A stretch of 64,000 nucleotides of DNA from Streptomyces pactum (GCF_002005225.1 NZ_CP019724.1:5101501-5165500), one strand, 5' to 3'. Counted from the stretch's first letter, positions 30,252-38,263 are shown. The notes: generated by a model not told the origin, from the sequence alone. Translations and numbers: made by a program.

Positions 30252-30827
30252 ATGTCTCACGGTGATGTGTCTCAGGGGCGGGATGGCCGCGTGTCCAGGT
30301 GGTGTCTCACGAGCGGCGTGCTGCATGTCGGCGCTGCACTGGCTGCCGGGGCCGTCCTGACAGGCTGCACGGGAGGCGGACTCTCCGACGAGAGTGGTTC
30401 ATCAGGCGGCGGCTCGTCAGCGTCCGCCAAGTACGGAGCCAGCCCCTTGGCCGACCCCGACGGAACGAAGCCCGGGCTGGCCCCGATCTCGTCCGAGACG
30501 GACGAGGCGACAGCGCGTGAGCTGATCACCAAGCTGTCAACCAAGGGGCGAGGGCCGAAGACGGGCTATGACCGCGACGAGTTCGGCTACGCGTGGATGG
30601 ACACGGCGGACGGTGTGCCGCTGGCGCGGAACGGTTGTGACACCCGGAACGACTTGCTGAAACTCCATGGGCGCAACGTCGAGCTCCGTGCCGGTTCGGA
30701 CTGTGTCGTCGTCTCGATGGACCTGTACGACCCGTACACCGGCAAGGACATCGCCTGGAAGAAGGCGAAGGCCATCGAGGTGCAGATAGACCACGTGGTG
30801 CCGTTGTCGTACGCCTGGCAGATGGGC
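30075..30827. repeat. 114-bp near-identical direct repeat in the two HNH genes
   Basis: Bases 30075-30188 of the interrupted host gene and 30714-30827 of the element-borne copy match at 112 of 114 positions by eye; the only differences are gcc/atc in one codon. Surrounding sequence is similar but less so. Recombination between them would fuse the host 5' end to the element copy. Confidence 0.9.
30235..30260. repeat. Left terminal inverted repeat of the element
   Basis: Starts ttatgttggcgg and ends tgtctcac. It pairs with 37673-37699 read in reverse. Two more tgtctca blocks follow at 30268-30274 and 30303-30309, possibly accessory recombinase sites. The stop codon of the truncated host gene and the ATG of the cargo gene both lie inside it. 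Confidence 0.8.
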
Positions 30828-31064
30828 GCCGCCCGCTGGGGCAAGGGGAAGCGGCAACGGCTGGCCAATGACGTGCTGAATCTCCTGCCGGTCTCGGGCT
30901 CGACGAACTCCGCCAAGCGGGACTCGGGCCCGGCGTCGTGGCTGCCGCCCAACAAGGCGGTCCGGTGCTCGTACGCGGTGCGGTTCGCGCAGGTGGCAGC
31001 CAAGTACGAACTGCCCGTGACGTCGGCGGACAAGACCATGATGCTGCAGCAGTGCAGCGCTTGA
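30252..31064 (+). CDS. Secreted HNH nuclease lipoprotein, element-borne intact copy
   Basis: A 270-residue homologue of the interrupted host gene. The signal region is VLHVGAALAAGAVLTGC with a lipobox Cys at about 39. A Ser/Gly linker is followed by a GmrSD-C-terminal/DUF1524-like HNH domain with IDHVVPL (D180, H181) and LANDVLNLLPV. SAKRDSGPASWLPP and four further Cys, probably disulfide-bonded, complete it. It is likely an exported, membrane-anchored nuclease. ATG 30252 follows the TAG of the truncated gene directly, suggesting reinitiation. GTG 30291 would give a more normal signal peptide and has aggggcgg upstream. Confidence 0.85.
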   Translation: MSHGDVSQGRDGRVSRWCLTSGVLHVGAALAAGAVLTGCTGGGLSDESGSSGGGSSASAKYGASPLADPDGTKPGLAPISSETDEATARELITKLSTKGRGPKTGYDRDEFGYAWMDTADGVPLARNGCDTRNDLLKLHGRNVELRAGSDCVVVSMDLYDPYTGKDIAWKKAKAIEVQIDHVVPLSYAWQMGAARWGKGKRQRLANDVLNLLPVSGSTNSAKRDSGPASWLPPNKAVRCSYAVRFAQVAAKYELPVTSADKTMMLQQCSA

Positions 31065-31168
31065 GGTTCCAGAGGTTCGGCAGCTCTGCAGGCCGCTGCT
31101 GTCAGGCTTGGGCACCCTCGTTCTCGTCTCCGCAGGCATCCTTTGGACCACACCACCAGGAGGAACCA

Positions 31169-31558
31169 GTGTCGTACCCGCAACCGCTCACCGCTGAGGA
31201 GAAACTCGCCGACGCGAAGAAGCATCTGAGCCTCCCGCGTATCGTCGTGATCTGCGGTTCCACCCGCTTCATGACCGAGATGACCGAGGCCGATCTGCGG
31301 GAGACCAAAGCCGGAAAGATTGTCGTCAAGCCGGGCTGTGACATGAAGTCGCCGCACGAACTTTGGTCCGATCCTGTTGAGGCCGAGGCGCTGAAGGTTC
31401 GACTCGACGATCTGCACCGGGCGAAGATCCGGCTCGCTGATGAGGTGCTCGTAGTCGGCGACTACATCGGAGACAGCACCCGAGCCGAAATCGCCTACGC
31501 CCGGTCGCTGGGCAAGCCCGTGCGGTTCACACACCCCGAAGTCGACCCCGACGCCTGA
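31169..31558 (+). CDS. Nucleoside 2-deoxyribosyltransferase-like protein
   Basis: A 129-residue cytosolic protein. IVVICGSTRFM near residue 25 and ADEVLVVGDYIGDSTRAEIAYARSLGKPV at the C-terminus fit the Rossmann-like nucleoside deoxyribosyltransferase/DUF4406 group, whose members act on nucleotides or sense them. GTG 31169 has ggagg 5 bases upstream. It is the second cargo gene of the element, 104 bases after the HNH gene and convergent with the recombinase operon. Whether it is an enzyme is unproven. Confidence 0.75.
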   Translation: MSYPQPLTAEEKLADAKKHLSLPRIVVICGSTRFMTEMTEADLRETKAGKIVVKPGCDMKSPHELWSDPVEAEALKVRLDDLHRAKIRLADEVLVVGDYIGDSTRAEIAYARSLGKPVRFTHPEVDPDA

Positions 31559-31633
31559 CCGCTCACCCCGGGCTGGATGCGTGGCAGCGCTACCTTCAGC
31601 AGCCGGAGAGCGCGACAGGACGGCGTGAGTGAG

Positions 31634-32164
31634 TCAGGGCTGCACTGGTGATGAGCCCGTGGCCGTCCTGGCACCTTTGAGCTGCTTGACCACCCCTGCC
31701 TGCTTCCCGGCAAGCTGAGCGTGAAGGCGACGGGTGTCCGCTTCCAACTCGGCGTTCCTCAGGGCGAGGATCTGGATCTGGTTCGCGTACGCCGCGACGG
31801 TGGCACGCAACTCCCGGATCTCGGCGCCCTTCTCCCGGCGGAGTTCCCGCTCGGACTGTTTCAGGCGCGCGACTTCCTGCCTGAGCTCGTCGGACTCAGG
31901 ACGCCTGGCCTCGGGCGAGCTGAGAATCCCCTTGATGACTGCCGCGACGGGAGAGCGGTAGTACGAGGCTCGGGAGACGCCTGCCTCGGCGGCGATGTTC
32001 ACTGCCGAGGTGCGGCCGTCGGTGATCTCGGGGCGGCCGAGCATGAGCTGCTCGAAGGCGCGCATGATCTGCTGGTCGATGTCGGTCAGGCCGGTGTTTT
32101 CCCGGGCCAGGCGGGCGAAGGCGGTGCGGACGGCTTGCAGGGTCTCGTCCATGGAGCCGGTCAT
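31634..32164 (-). CDS. TnpC-like/DUF6262 HTH and coiled-coil protein of the transposon
   Basis: A 176-residue protein, last gene of the recombinase operon. Residues about 45-75 form an HTH (TSAVNIAAEAGVSRASYYR). A long coiled coil follows (ELRQEVARLKQSERELRREK to AELEADTRRLHAQL). Small proteins of this type accompany the recombinases in Tn554-like elements, where TnpC influences the frequency and orientation of transposition. ATG 32164 lies 2 bases after the stop of the upstream recombinase. The role is inferred from position and shape. Confidence 0.75.
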   Translation of the reverse strand: MTGSMDETLQAVRTAFARLARENTGLTDIDQQIMRAFEQLMLGRPEITDGRTSAVNIAAEAGVSRASYYRSPVAAVIKGILSSPEARRPESDELRQEVARLKQSERELRREKGAEIRELRATVAAYANQIQILALRNAELEADTRRLHAQLAGKQAGVVKQLKGARTATGSSPVQP

Positions 32165-32166
32165 CG

Positions 32167-34326
32167 TCAGGAGTCCTCGTGGTCGATCTCGGCGATCAGG
32201 TGGGTGAGCGTGGCCAGGTGTTCCGCGATGGCGAGCTGCTGGAGTCGCGGGAGGTCGGCGGCCTCGCCGAGTTCGGCCCGGGCCATGTCGTGTGCTCGTT
32301 CCAGGCGGGGCAGGTGGACGGCGGAGCGGCGTGAGTTGGGGCAGTTCATGCACATGTCGAGCATGGGGATGGGGCGTCCCAGTGGCTTGGTCCGCTTGCG
32401 GCACACGGCCGTCTCCGCCTGGTAGAAGCAGTCGTTCAGCACGCCGGGATGCAGGGTCTTCGTCAGGTGGTGCAGCAGCGTTCTCAGCCGGGAGGGGCTG
32501 GCCACCACACCCGGCAGGTCGCCGAGTTCGCTGCGGATGCGGTCGAACTCGACCTCGATGCGCCGGGCGGCACCGCCCGCTGAGGGGCCGCCGTCGTTCC
32601 AGTCGTGGTAGAGGTCCTCGACGTAATCGAGCTTGGCCACGGCCTCCTCGGCCGCAACCTCGTCGGCGAAGCCGGAGGCGGACGTTCCCGCGTAGCCCTC
32701 GAACATGGTGATCGCTGCGTGCTTGTACTGGCGGGCGCCCGCGACCACGCCGAAGGGCTGGTGGGCGATGTGCCAGGCGAGGGTCCGGCGGAACTGCCGG
32801 GTGTCGAAGGCCCATGGAAGAGCTGTGGACTCTGCCACCGCTGCCTCTACCGCCGTGTCGTTCGGAACCGCGTCGTCGGTGATCGGGTCGGCACCGGGCG
32901 GTGGGGCTGCCGCGATCGTGGGTACGTAGAGCCCCGCCGGTGTGCTGAACAGCTCGTTGAGATGGTCACGGAAAGCCCGGATGCGGCGCGGCATGTTGCT
33001 GAGCAGCACGTACCCGTTGCGCCCACCGCCGTCGTAGCCGAAGAGGTGGCCGGGGTCGTCGTTGATCTCGCGGAGGACGGCGACGGCCCGGTGGACGACA
33101 TCCAGCACGACCCATTCGGCTTCCTCCCCGCTCAGGTCGCGCCCCTTGCCCTTGTAGACCCGGCCCCGGAGTTTGTACCGGGTCCGTCCGTCGGCTCCGC
33201 GCTCGGTGAGGGCGCAGTCCCGGCCCAGCTCACGCACCTCCACATCCCGCATCCCCGACAGGTAGGCGATGACGATCCAGCAGGCCGTGCGCAAGAAGGA
33301 CAGCTCGTTGGCCAGGGTGAAGGGGCTGAGCCTCGGCCGCCAGGGGCCGGCCGAGCCGGACCATGGCGACATCGGTGTGTCGAGCCCGCCCTCCTCGTAG
33401 CCGATCTCCTTCCCGGCCTCGACCACGAGCGCAAGCACTTGTGACGTCTTGGCGACACCGGCGAGGAGGGAGACGAGTCTGTGGTTGGGCACCTGTGGCA
33501 CGCCGTCGACGACGGCGGCGCCGGGCACGGTGTGGGCCGTCCCGAGCGGTACTGCGGGGATGCCCCGCCCGGCCTCTCGCCGTTCGGCGATGAAGGACAG
33601 CACACGTTCCCGTGCCTGGCCCTGGACCAGACAGCGGCTGTCGCGTGCCGCTTCGAGCGCGTCGATCTCTTTCTGGGCGGCGAGGATGTCCCCACTCGCC
33701 GTCTCCACGTAGAAGATTGCCGCTCGCAGCAGGGGGGCGAGGACCTCCTCAGGGATGCGGGGCGTGGTGTTCTCGCCCTTTACGCGCTGGAGTCCGACGA
33801 CACCGTAGGCGCTGCGGCCGTTCCACGGCAGGATGCCCAGCCTGTCCTCGGACAGGAACGGTCCGTGGGCCGACAAGTGCTTCAGGAAGGTCACGTTGCG
33901 AACCGCGGTGTGCGGGCTGCTCTTCCACCTCTTCAGCGCGGCGTCCAGGTGGGTGTGTTCCACGTCGGGCAGTCGTGCGGCGCCCACCCCCTGCAGATCC
34001 TCCATGACGACGACGAAGGTGCGCAGCTCGGTGGCTGCCGTCGTGGCCTTGAGCGGCCCCAGGCCCAGCGAACCCCGGGTCAGGCGTGAGGTGATGTACT
34101 CCTTCGCCGCGCGTCGCGTCGCGGGGTCGGCGATCTGCGTGAAGTCGAGCCGCCACGTCCGCCACGTGCGGGGGAGCACGCACCGTAGGTCCCAGATGTC
34201 CTCAACCAGGCGTGGGCCACGGCTCGGCAGCCCGACCGTGAGGCGCTTGGGGAGCACGAACTCCGCAAAGTCCCCGGACGGTGTCAGGTCCTGCTGCTTC
34301 GCCCTGGAGTGGGGGACGGCAGTCAC
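32167..34326 (-). CDS. Tyrosine recombinase, third of the trio
   Basis: A 719-residue site-specific recombinase. The box I Arg is in AYLSGMRDVEVREL near residue 358. A box II-like segment TRQFRRTLAWHIA lies near 514. A box III His and the candidate nucleophilic Tyr lie in YKHAAITMFEGYAG near 535. After the catalytic part a Cys cluster follows (DCFYQAETAVC, then MCMNCPNSRR at about 632-665), probably a zinc site. GTG 34326 overlaps the stop of the preceding recombinase (GTGA). The product is much longer than a simple integrase, and the N-terminal third is unassigned. Confidence 0.85.
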   Translation of the reverse strand: MTAVPHSRAKQQDLTPSGDFAEFVLPKRLTVGLPSRGPRLVEDIWDLRCVLPRTWRTWRLDFTQIADPATRRAAKEYITSRLTRGSLGLGPLKATTAATELRTFVVVMEDLQGVGAARLPDVEHTHLDAALKRWKSSPHTAVRNVTFLKHLSAHGPFLSEDRLGILPWNGRSAYGVVGLQRVKGENTTPRIPEEVLAPLLRAAIFYVETASGDILAAQKEIDALEAARDSRCLVQGQARERVLSFIAERREAGRGIPAVPLGTAHTVPGAAVVDGVPQVPNHRLVSLLAGVAKTSQVLALVVEAGKEIGYEEGGLDTPMSPWSGSAGPWRPRLSPFTLANELSFLRTACWIVIAYLSGMRDVEVRELGRDCALTERGADGRTRYKLRGRVYKGKGRDLSGEEAEWVVLDVVHRAVAVLREINDDPGHLFGYDGGGRNGYVLLSNMPRRIRAFRDHLNELFSTPAGLYVPTIAAAPPPGADPITDDAVPNDTAVEAAVAESTALPWAFDTRQFRRTLAWHIAHQPFGVVAGARQYKHAAITMFEGYAGTSASGFADEVAAEEAVAKLDYVEDLYHDWNDGGPSAGGAARRIEVEFDRIRSELGDLPGVVASPSRLRTLLHHLTKTLHPGVLNDCFYQAETAVCRKRTKPLGRPIPMLDMCMNCPNSRRSAVHLPRLERAHDMARAELGEAADLPRLQQLAIAEHLATLTHLIAEIDHEDS

Positions 34327-36131
34327 GAGATGACCTCCAGAAAGGACGAAGGCAGCAGCAGGCGATCGCCATCGGCCTCGGCGATGGTCTGAGCCGTGGC
34401 GATCTGTCGCGCACTGAAGCGGGCACGGACACCGTGGACGATGCGATCCCATGCGAGACCGAACCGTGCGTCCCACTCGGCGGTGGGGTATTCCACGCGC
34501 TGCCGCTCCAGGAAGTCCAGGAAGGACAGCAGACTCGGCAGGTGACGGCTGGTGAACACCGCGTTCGGGCACTCCAGACAGCCCCAGGCCGGGACCGGGC
34601 AGGCGGCTCCCGGCTTGCGGGCGAACGGGGAGGCGAAGAAGTCGCGGCAGGAGGCAAGCCACACGTCCTGCTCACCGGAGAGCGCCGACTCGATCTCCTG
34701 CGCGCTCAGCGCGGCCTCACCGTCGTCGAGTCGACCGCCGGCGTCCGAGAGCACCATCGGCGGGGCCAGAGCCGCGCCGAGCGCCTGTTCAAGACCTGCC
34801 TCCACCGCCTGCTCGTGCGTCTCCTTGTGGGCATCGATATCGGCGTAGTGCTTCGCCGCGACCGGCTGGGTGTGACCGGATGCGAAGTCCTCCAGTACCC
34901 CGCCGACCCGCAGGTACTGCCGGGACTTGACGGTCTTGCGTACTCGGCGCAGGTCAAGGGTGACGCGTTCGCCGTTGCTGTCGGTGAGGCGGTCGAGCCC
35001 CCGCCTGGACATCCACTCCCGCGTCGCGCCCGACCACGGGGTCAGCCCGTCAAAGGGTGCGCGTGCTTGTCCGTGGCTGCTGACATCGCACCAGAGTGCG
35101 TCGGTGCCGACCAGGTCACGTGTTCTCTTCGTCAGACGCAACGCCAGCCGGATCACGCCGCCGGGAAAGCGCAGCGAGCCGCCGTCGGAGACCCTGATCG
35201 CCTTGTGCCTGGAGCCCGGGGCGCGCTTCTTGACGTAGGAGACGCTGACGAAGCCGCGTGCCGGGCTGACCAGGCAGTCTGAGCGCAACTGCCGGAGGCT
35301 CTCGGGTTCCATACCCGTCTGGCAGGCCAGCAGGAGGAGCAAGGGCACCAGGTCGCGCGCGGTGAGGTGGAGACGGCCGTTGAGCTCCGGTCTGCCGCCC
35401 AAGGGGCGCAGGATCTTGTACGAGACGTCGTCGGCGGTCAACGGCCCATGGTGGGCGATGTACCAGAGGACGTTCTCCACTCGGTCCCAGCCGTGCTGAC
35501 GTGGGTCATGGCCGGTGGCTGCCAGCTTCTCGCCCTCCAGGATCCGGTCGCGGATGCGGGCGATGTCGTCCCGGGCGGCACTCTCCAGCGCGTCTAGCAC
35601 CGGGAACGGATAGGCGTCGAGCGGTTTCGTCGCCCGGTGGGCTGAGGCCGATGTGAACCCCAGCCGTGCATGAAAGGTGGCGTCGAAGGCGTCGGGGTGC
35701 GCCTCGTGCACCAGCTTCAGCAGCCGCACGAGGTACGTCATGGTGAGGTACGGCTCCTTGCTCCGCTCCCCGTATTGGGTGATCAGCTTCTGCTCGAACG
35801 CGTCCAGGAGGTCGGGGGCCAGATCACCGAGGGGCAGATCAGCGGCGGCCGCAGGCAATGCCGCGGCGGTGAACTCGACGAACTCACGGATGCGCCTGAC
35901 GACGTAGCGGACGCCGTTGCGGTCACGCATGGTGCCGGGGCTGCTGATGACATCGGCGAGGGCACCGGCCAGGGCGCGAGTGAGACGCGGACAGGGAAGC
36001 TCCGACAGATCGATGTGCTCGGGAGTTCCGTCCAGGTCCACGGCGAAGACCACGGGGCCGATCGACGGTACCGGATCCGCCAGGGCAGGGGCGTCGACCG
36101 CGGCGGGGAAGCGGACGCGGCGCGGGCTCAC
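34323..36131 (-). CDS. Tyrosine recombinase, second of the trio (TnpB-like)
   Basis: A 602-residue recombinase-fold protein. The box I equivalent reads TGMEPESLRQLRSDC near residue 277, so the usual GMR Arg is replaced. Box II is DLRRVRKT near 392, without the usual HxLR His. Box III and the Tyr are in GHTQPVAAKHYADI near 423. A C-terminal Cys motif (ACPVPAWGCLECPN) near 515 resembles that of the third recombinase. The altered residues suggest a structural or helper role, or a divergent active site. GTG 36131 overlaps the stop of the first recombinase. Confidence 0.82.
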   Translation of the reverse strand: MSPRRVRFPAAVDAPALADPVPSIGPVVFAVDLDGTPEHIDLSELPCPRLTRALAGALADVISSPGTMRDRNGVRYVVRRIREFVEFTAAALPAAAADLPLGDLAPDLLDAFEQKLITQYGERSKEPYLTMTYLVRLLKLVHEAHPDAFDATFHARLGFTSASAHRATKPLDAYPFPVLDALESAARDDIARIRDRILEGEKLAATGHDPRQHGWDRVENVLWYIAHHGPLTADDVSYKILRPLGGRPELNGRLHLTARDLVPLLLLLACQTGMEPESLRQLRSDCLVSPARGFVSVSYVKKRAPGSRHKAIRVSDGGSLRFPGGVIRLALRLTKRTRDLVGTDALWCDVSSHGQARAPFDGLTPWSGATREWMSRRGLDRLTDSNGERVTLDLRRVRKTVKSRQYLRVGGVLEDFASGHTQPVAAKHYADIDAHKETHEQAVEAGLEQALGAALAPPMVLSDAGGRLDDGEAALSAQEIESALSGEQDVWLASCRDFFASPFARKPGAACPVPAWGCLECPNAVFTSRHLPSLLSFLDFLERQRVEYPTAEWDARFGLAWDRIVHGVRARFSARQIATAQTIAEADGDRLLLPSSFLEVIS

Positions 36132-37621
36132 TGGTACTCCTCCGTTTCCGGGCGTGCCTGCTCGAAGGCTGCGGCCTGTTCGTCCCAGTCGTCGAGAGCC
36201 GCAAGAACGATCTCCTGGGCCTCGTCCAGCACGTCCAGGTAGGTATAGACCGTCGCCTCGTGACGGTGGCCCAACAGCAGCTGGAGCCTGCGCAGAGGAT
36301 TGCCGATGAGCAGGCGTTTCACCTCGGCGTGCGTGAACCGTCGGTCCTCCCGCATACCGAGCGCCCGGACGGTCTGCCGCAGCAGAAGCCCCAGCATGTG
36401 GACGGCGAAGGAGTGCCGCAGGGTGTGCGGGTGGACATCGAAGTCGAGGCCAAGAGCTGAGCACCGCTCGTTCGCCCGCCGGAAAACCGACTGCCAGGTG
36501 CTGGCGCGGAGCGGCAGCCCGTTCTCCCCAAGCCACAGCCACAGGGGCCCGCTCGCGCGGCCGTGGCTGTCGACCTGCAGGAGCCGAGCCCGGTCCGCCG
36601 TGCCGATCCGCGAGTACGACCAACTGGTACCGGACTCGAGCGCCAAGGCGTGCCGGTTCGCCCGGCGTACCGGAAGCCGACCCGTGCACGCCTCGTACAC
36701 CCCCTCGGCGCGCCGCCGCTGGACGAGTTCGTCCCGCTCGATACCGACGTAGTGGTGCAGGTCGCGGGCGACCCGGGGGCGGACATACACCGTCCGTGCC
36801 CTGTTGCGCTTGGCCAGGGCGGCCGAGACGGTGATGTCGCCGAGCACACGTCTTCCGGTGACCGGCGGCAGTTCCGCCGTCAGCAGGCTCGTGGCTTCGC
36901 CCAGGCGCATGCCGGTGCAGATCAGCAAGTCGGCGAAGAGAGCGTTGCGTTCGCCGTTGCGTCCCCGCCAGGCCGGATCGGGGGAGCCGTCCGGCAGCAG
37001 CCCTCGCAGCCCGACGTCCCGCCAGAGCATGAAGTCCTCGTGCGACAGGAACCCGATCGGCTGCAGGGGCACCTCGGGCTCAGCGGCGGCGTTGACCCGT
37101 ACCTGCTTCGGCCCCTGCGGCGACACCACGGTCTTGTCGACGTACCGGAACGGCTCGGCAGGTAGCAGTTCCTCGTACAGCGACCACTGAACCCACTTGT
37201 CGAGCGCGGCGACGGAGCGGTTCCACGTCGCTACCGAGACCTTGCCCGGGCCGTTGCCATGCAGTCGCACGGCCTTGTACGCGCGCAGGTCGGAGCCGTC
37301 CGTGTCCCAGATGAGCTTCCCGTCCCGGGACTCGTGGAGGAAACGGCAATAGAGCATGACGTCGGTGCTGTAGGCGATCCGGCTGTTCGCCGACCGCACT
37401 CCCCAGTTCTCCAGGTCGCGCAGGAAACGGTTGAGGTGGAGGTCGTAAGTGCCGTCGGGGCCGAGGATGAAGGGTCTGCCGTCGTCGGCCCCGACGCGCC
37501 GCAGCACTGCCTCGGCGTCGAAGGGGAGTTCATCTGCTGCGGAGGGCCCGGCTGTGGTCCTGTGTAGCAGCACCGTCGCTTCCGTACCGGCGCCGGCCTC
37601 GCCCGATCCCGTCGTGCTCAA
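36128..37621 (-). CDS. Tyrosine recombinase, first of the trio (TnpA-like)
   Basis: A 497-residue integrase with the most canonical active site of the three. The box I Arg is in ICTGMRLGEATSLL near 236. HPHTLRHSFAVHML lies near 398. LLGHRHEATVYTYLDV with the His and nucleophilic Tyr lies near 450-460. The N-terminal part contains a SAM-like core-binding domain (SRIAYSTDVMLYCRFLHES). TTG 37621 was chosen because ggagg lies 5 bases upstream; GTG starts further up overlap the terminal repeats. It is the first gene of the leftward operon, reading inward from the right end. Confidence 0.9.
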   Translation of the reverse strand: MSTTGSGEAGAGTEATVLLHRTTAGPSAADELPFDAEAVLRRVGADDGRPFILGPDGTYDLHLNRFLRDLENWGVRSANSRIAYSTDVMLYCRFLHESRDGKLIWDTDGSDLRAYKAVRLHGNGPGKVSVATWNRSVAALDKWVQWSLYEELLPAEPFRYVDKTVVSPQGPKQVRVNAAAEPEVPLQPIGFLSHEDFMLWRDVGLRGLLPDGSPDPAWRGRNGERNALFADLLICTGMRLGEATSLLTAELPPVTGRRVLGDITVSAALAKRNRARTVYVRPRVARDLHHYVGIERDELVQRRRAEGVYEACTGRLPVRRANRHALALESGTSWSYSRIGTADRARLLQVDSHGRASGPLWLWLGENGLPLRASTWQSVFRRANERCSALGLDFDVHPHTLRHSFAVHMLGLLLRQTVRALGMREDRRFTHAEVKRLLIGNPLRRLQLLLGHRHEATVYTYLDVLDEAQEIVLAALDDWDEQAAAFEQARPETEEYQ

Positions 37622-37635
37622 GTCACCCTCCCCGT

Positions 37636-37661
37636 GTGAGACAAGCTGTACGCGCACATAA
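37636..37661. repeat. Inner copy of the element end repeat (right side)
   Basis: On the minus strand it begins ttatgtgcgcgtac and ends tgtctcac, the same outline and length (26 bases) as the left terminal repeat. It lies 11 bases inside the outer right repeat and just upstream of the first recombinase gene. Confidence 0.75.
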
Positions 37662-37672
37662 CGGGATGGGTG

Positions 37673-37699
37673 GTGAGACAGTTACGGGTGCCGACATAA
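37673..37699. repeat. Right terminal inverted repeat of the element
   Basis: On the minus strand it reads ttatgtcggcacc... and ends tgtctcac. It matches the left end in its ttatgt, ggc, gta and tgtctcac blocks and differs in between. Its last base overlaps the aacgac hexamer that resumes the host gene. Confidence 0.8.
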
Positions 37700-37896
37700 A
37701 CGACCCGCTGAACCTGCTGCCCGTCCAGGGCCGCGCCAACTCCGCCAAGGGGGACTCCGGGCCGGCCTCCTGGCTGCCGCCCGCCAAGCCGGTGCGGTGC
37801 GCGTACGCCGTCCGCTTCGCGCAGGTCGCCGTCAAGTACGAACTGGCGGTGACCGCGCCGGACCGGGAGGCGATGCTGCGGCAGTGCGGCGGCTGA
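37699..37896 (+). pseudogene. 3' part of the interrupted HNH nuclease gene
   Basis: In the frame of the 29652 gene it reads NDPLNLLPVQGRANSAKGDSGPASWLPP and ends REAMLRQCGG at a TGA. It aligns residue by residue with the C-terminus of the element-borne copy. It contains the later HNH residues and two Cys, so the split separates the catalytic motif. It has no start of its own. Confidence 0.9.
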
Positions 37897-38263
37897 CGAG
37901 GACCGGGCGGCACGACGCCGCCGCCCGTGGTTTCCGCGAGGCCGTCAGCCAGTCCGTCCCCGCGCCAAGCGTCTCGTACCGTACGCCCGGGTCGAGAAGT
38001 ACGCCCGACGGCCTGCGCCCCGGTGGCCTGGGCCCCGGTGGCCTGGGCCCCGGTGGCCTGAACCTCGATGGCCTGGGCCTCGACTGCCCCGGTGGCCTGC
38101 GCCCCGACTGCCCGCGCCCCGGCGGCTTGCCCCACGCCCCCTGCCCGCGCGTCCACGCCCGGGTCGGCGCCACCCTCGGCTCCGTGGCGCCGGCCTCCAC
38201 GGTCGTCTCCGGCTCGCTGGACGAGTGGCGGGGCCGGACGGGAGTGCCCTGCGAGGCCTGCGG
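37897..38263. other. 367-base gap with a 15-bp repeat, no clear gene
   Basis: The stretch follows the nuclease 3' fragment and precedes a leftward gene. It holds ggccccggtggcctg repeats at about 38015-38120 (two exact units at 38031-38060 and several diverged ones). Open frames exist on both strands, but they consist mostly of the repeat and show no ribosome site. Confidence 0.6.

Larger units (their letters stand above)
30234..37698. mobile_element. Recombinase-trio (Tn554-like) transposon carrying a copy of its target gene
   Basis: About 7.46 kb inserted in an HNH nuclease gene. The hexamer aacgac is present at both junctions (30228-30233 and 37699-37704), consistent with a crossover core or duplication. 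Inside each end lies an imperfect inverted repeat with shared blocks ttatgt-ggc-gta-tgtctcac. Cargo, left to right: intact HNH lipoprotein gene (+), deoxyribosyltransferase-like gene (+), HTH/coiled-coil partner (-), and three tyrosine recombinases (-) that overlap by 4 bases each. The organisation matches Tn554-type elements (tnpA, tnpB, tnpC) and recombinase-in-trio elements. The assignment to one of these groups is inference. Confidence 0.85.
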
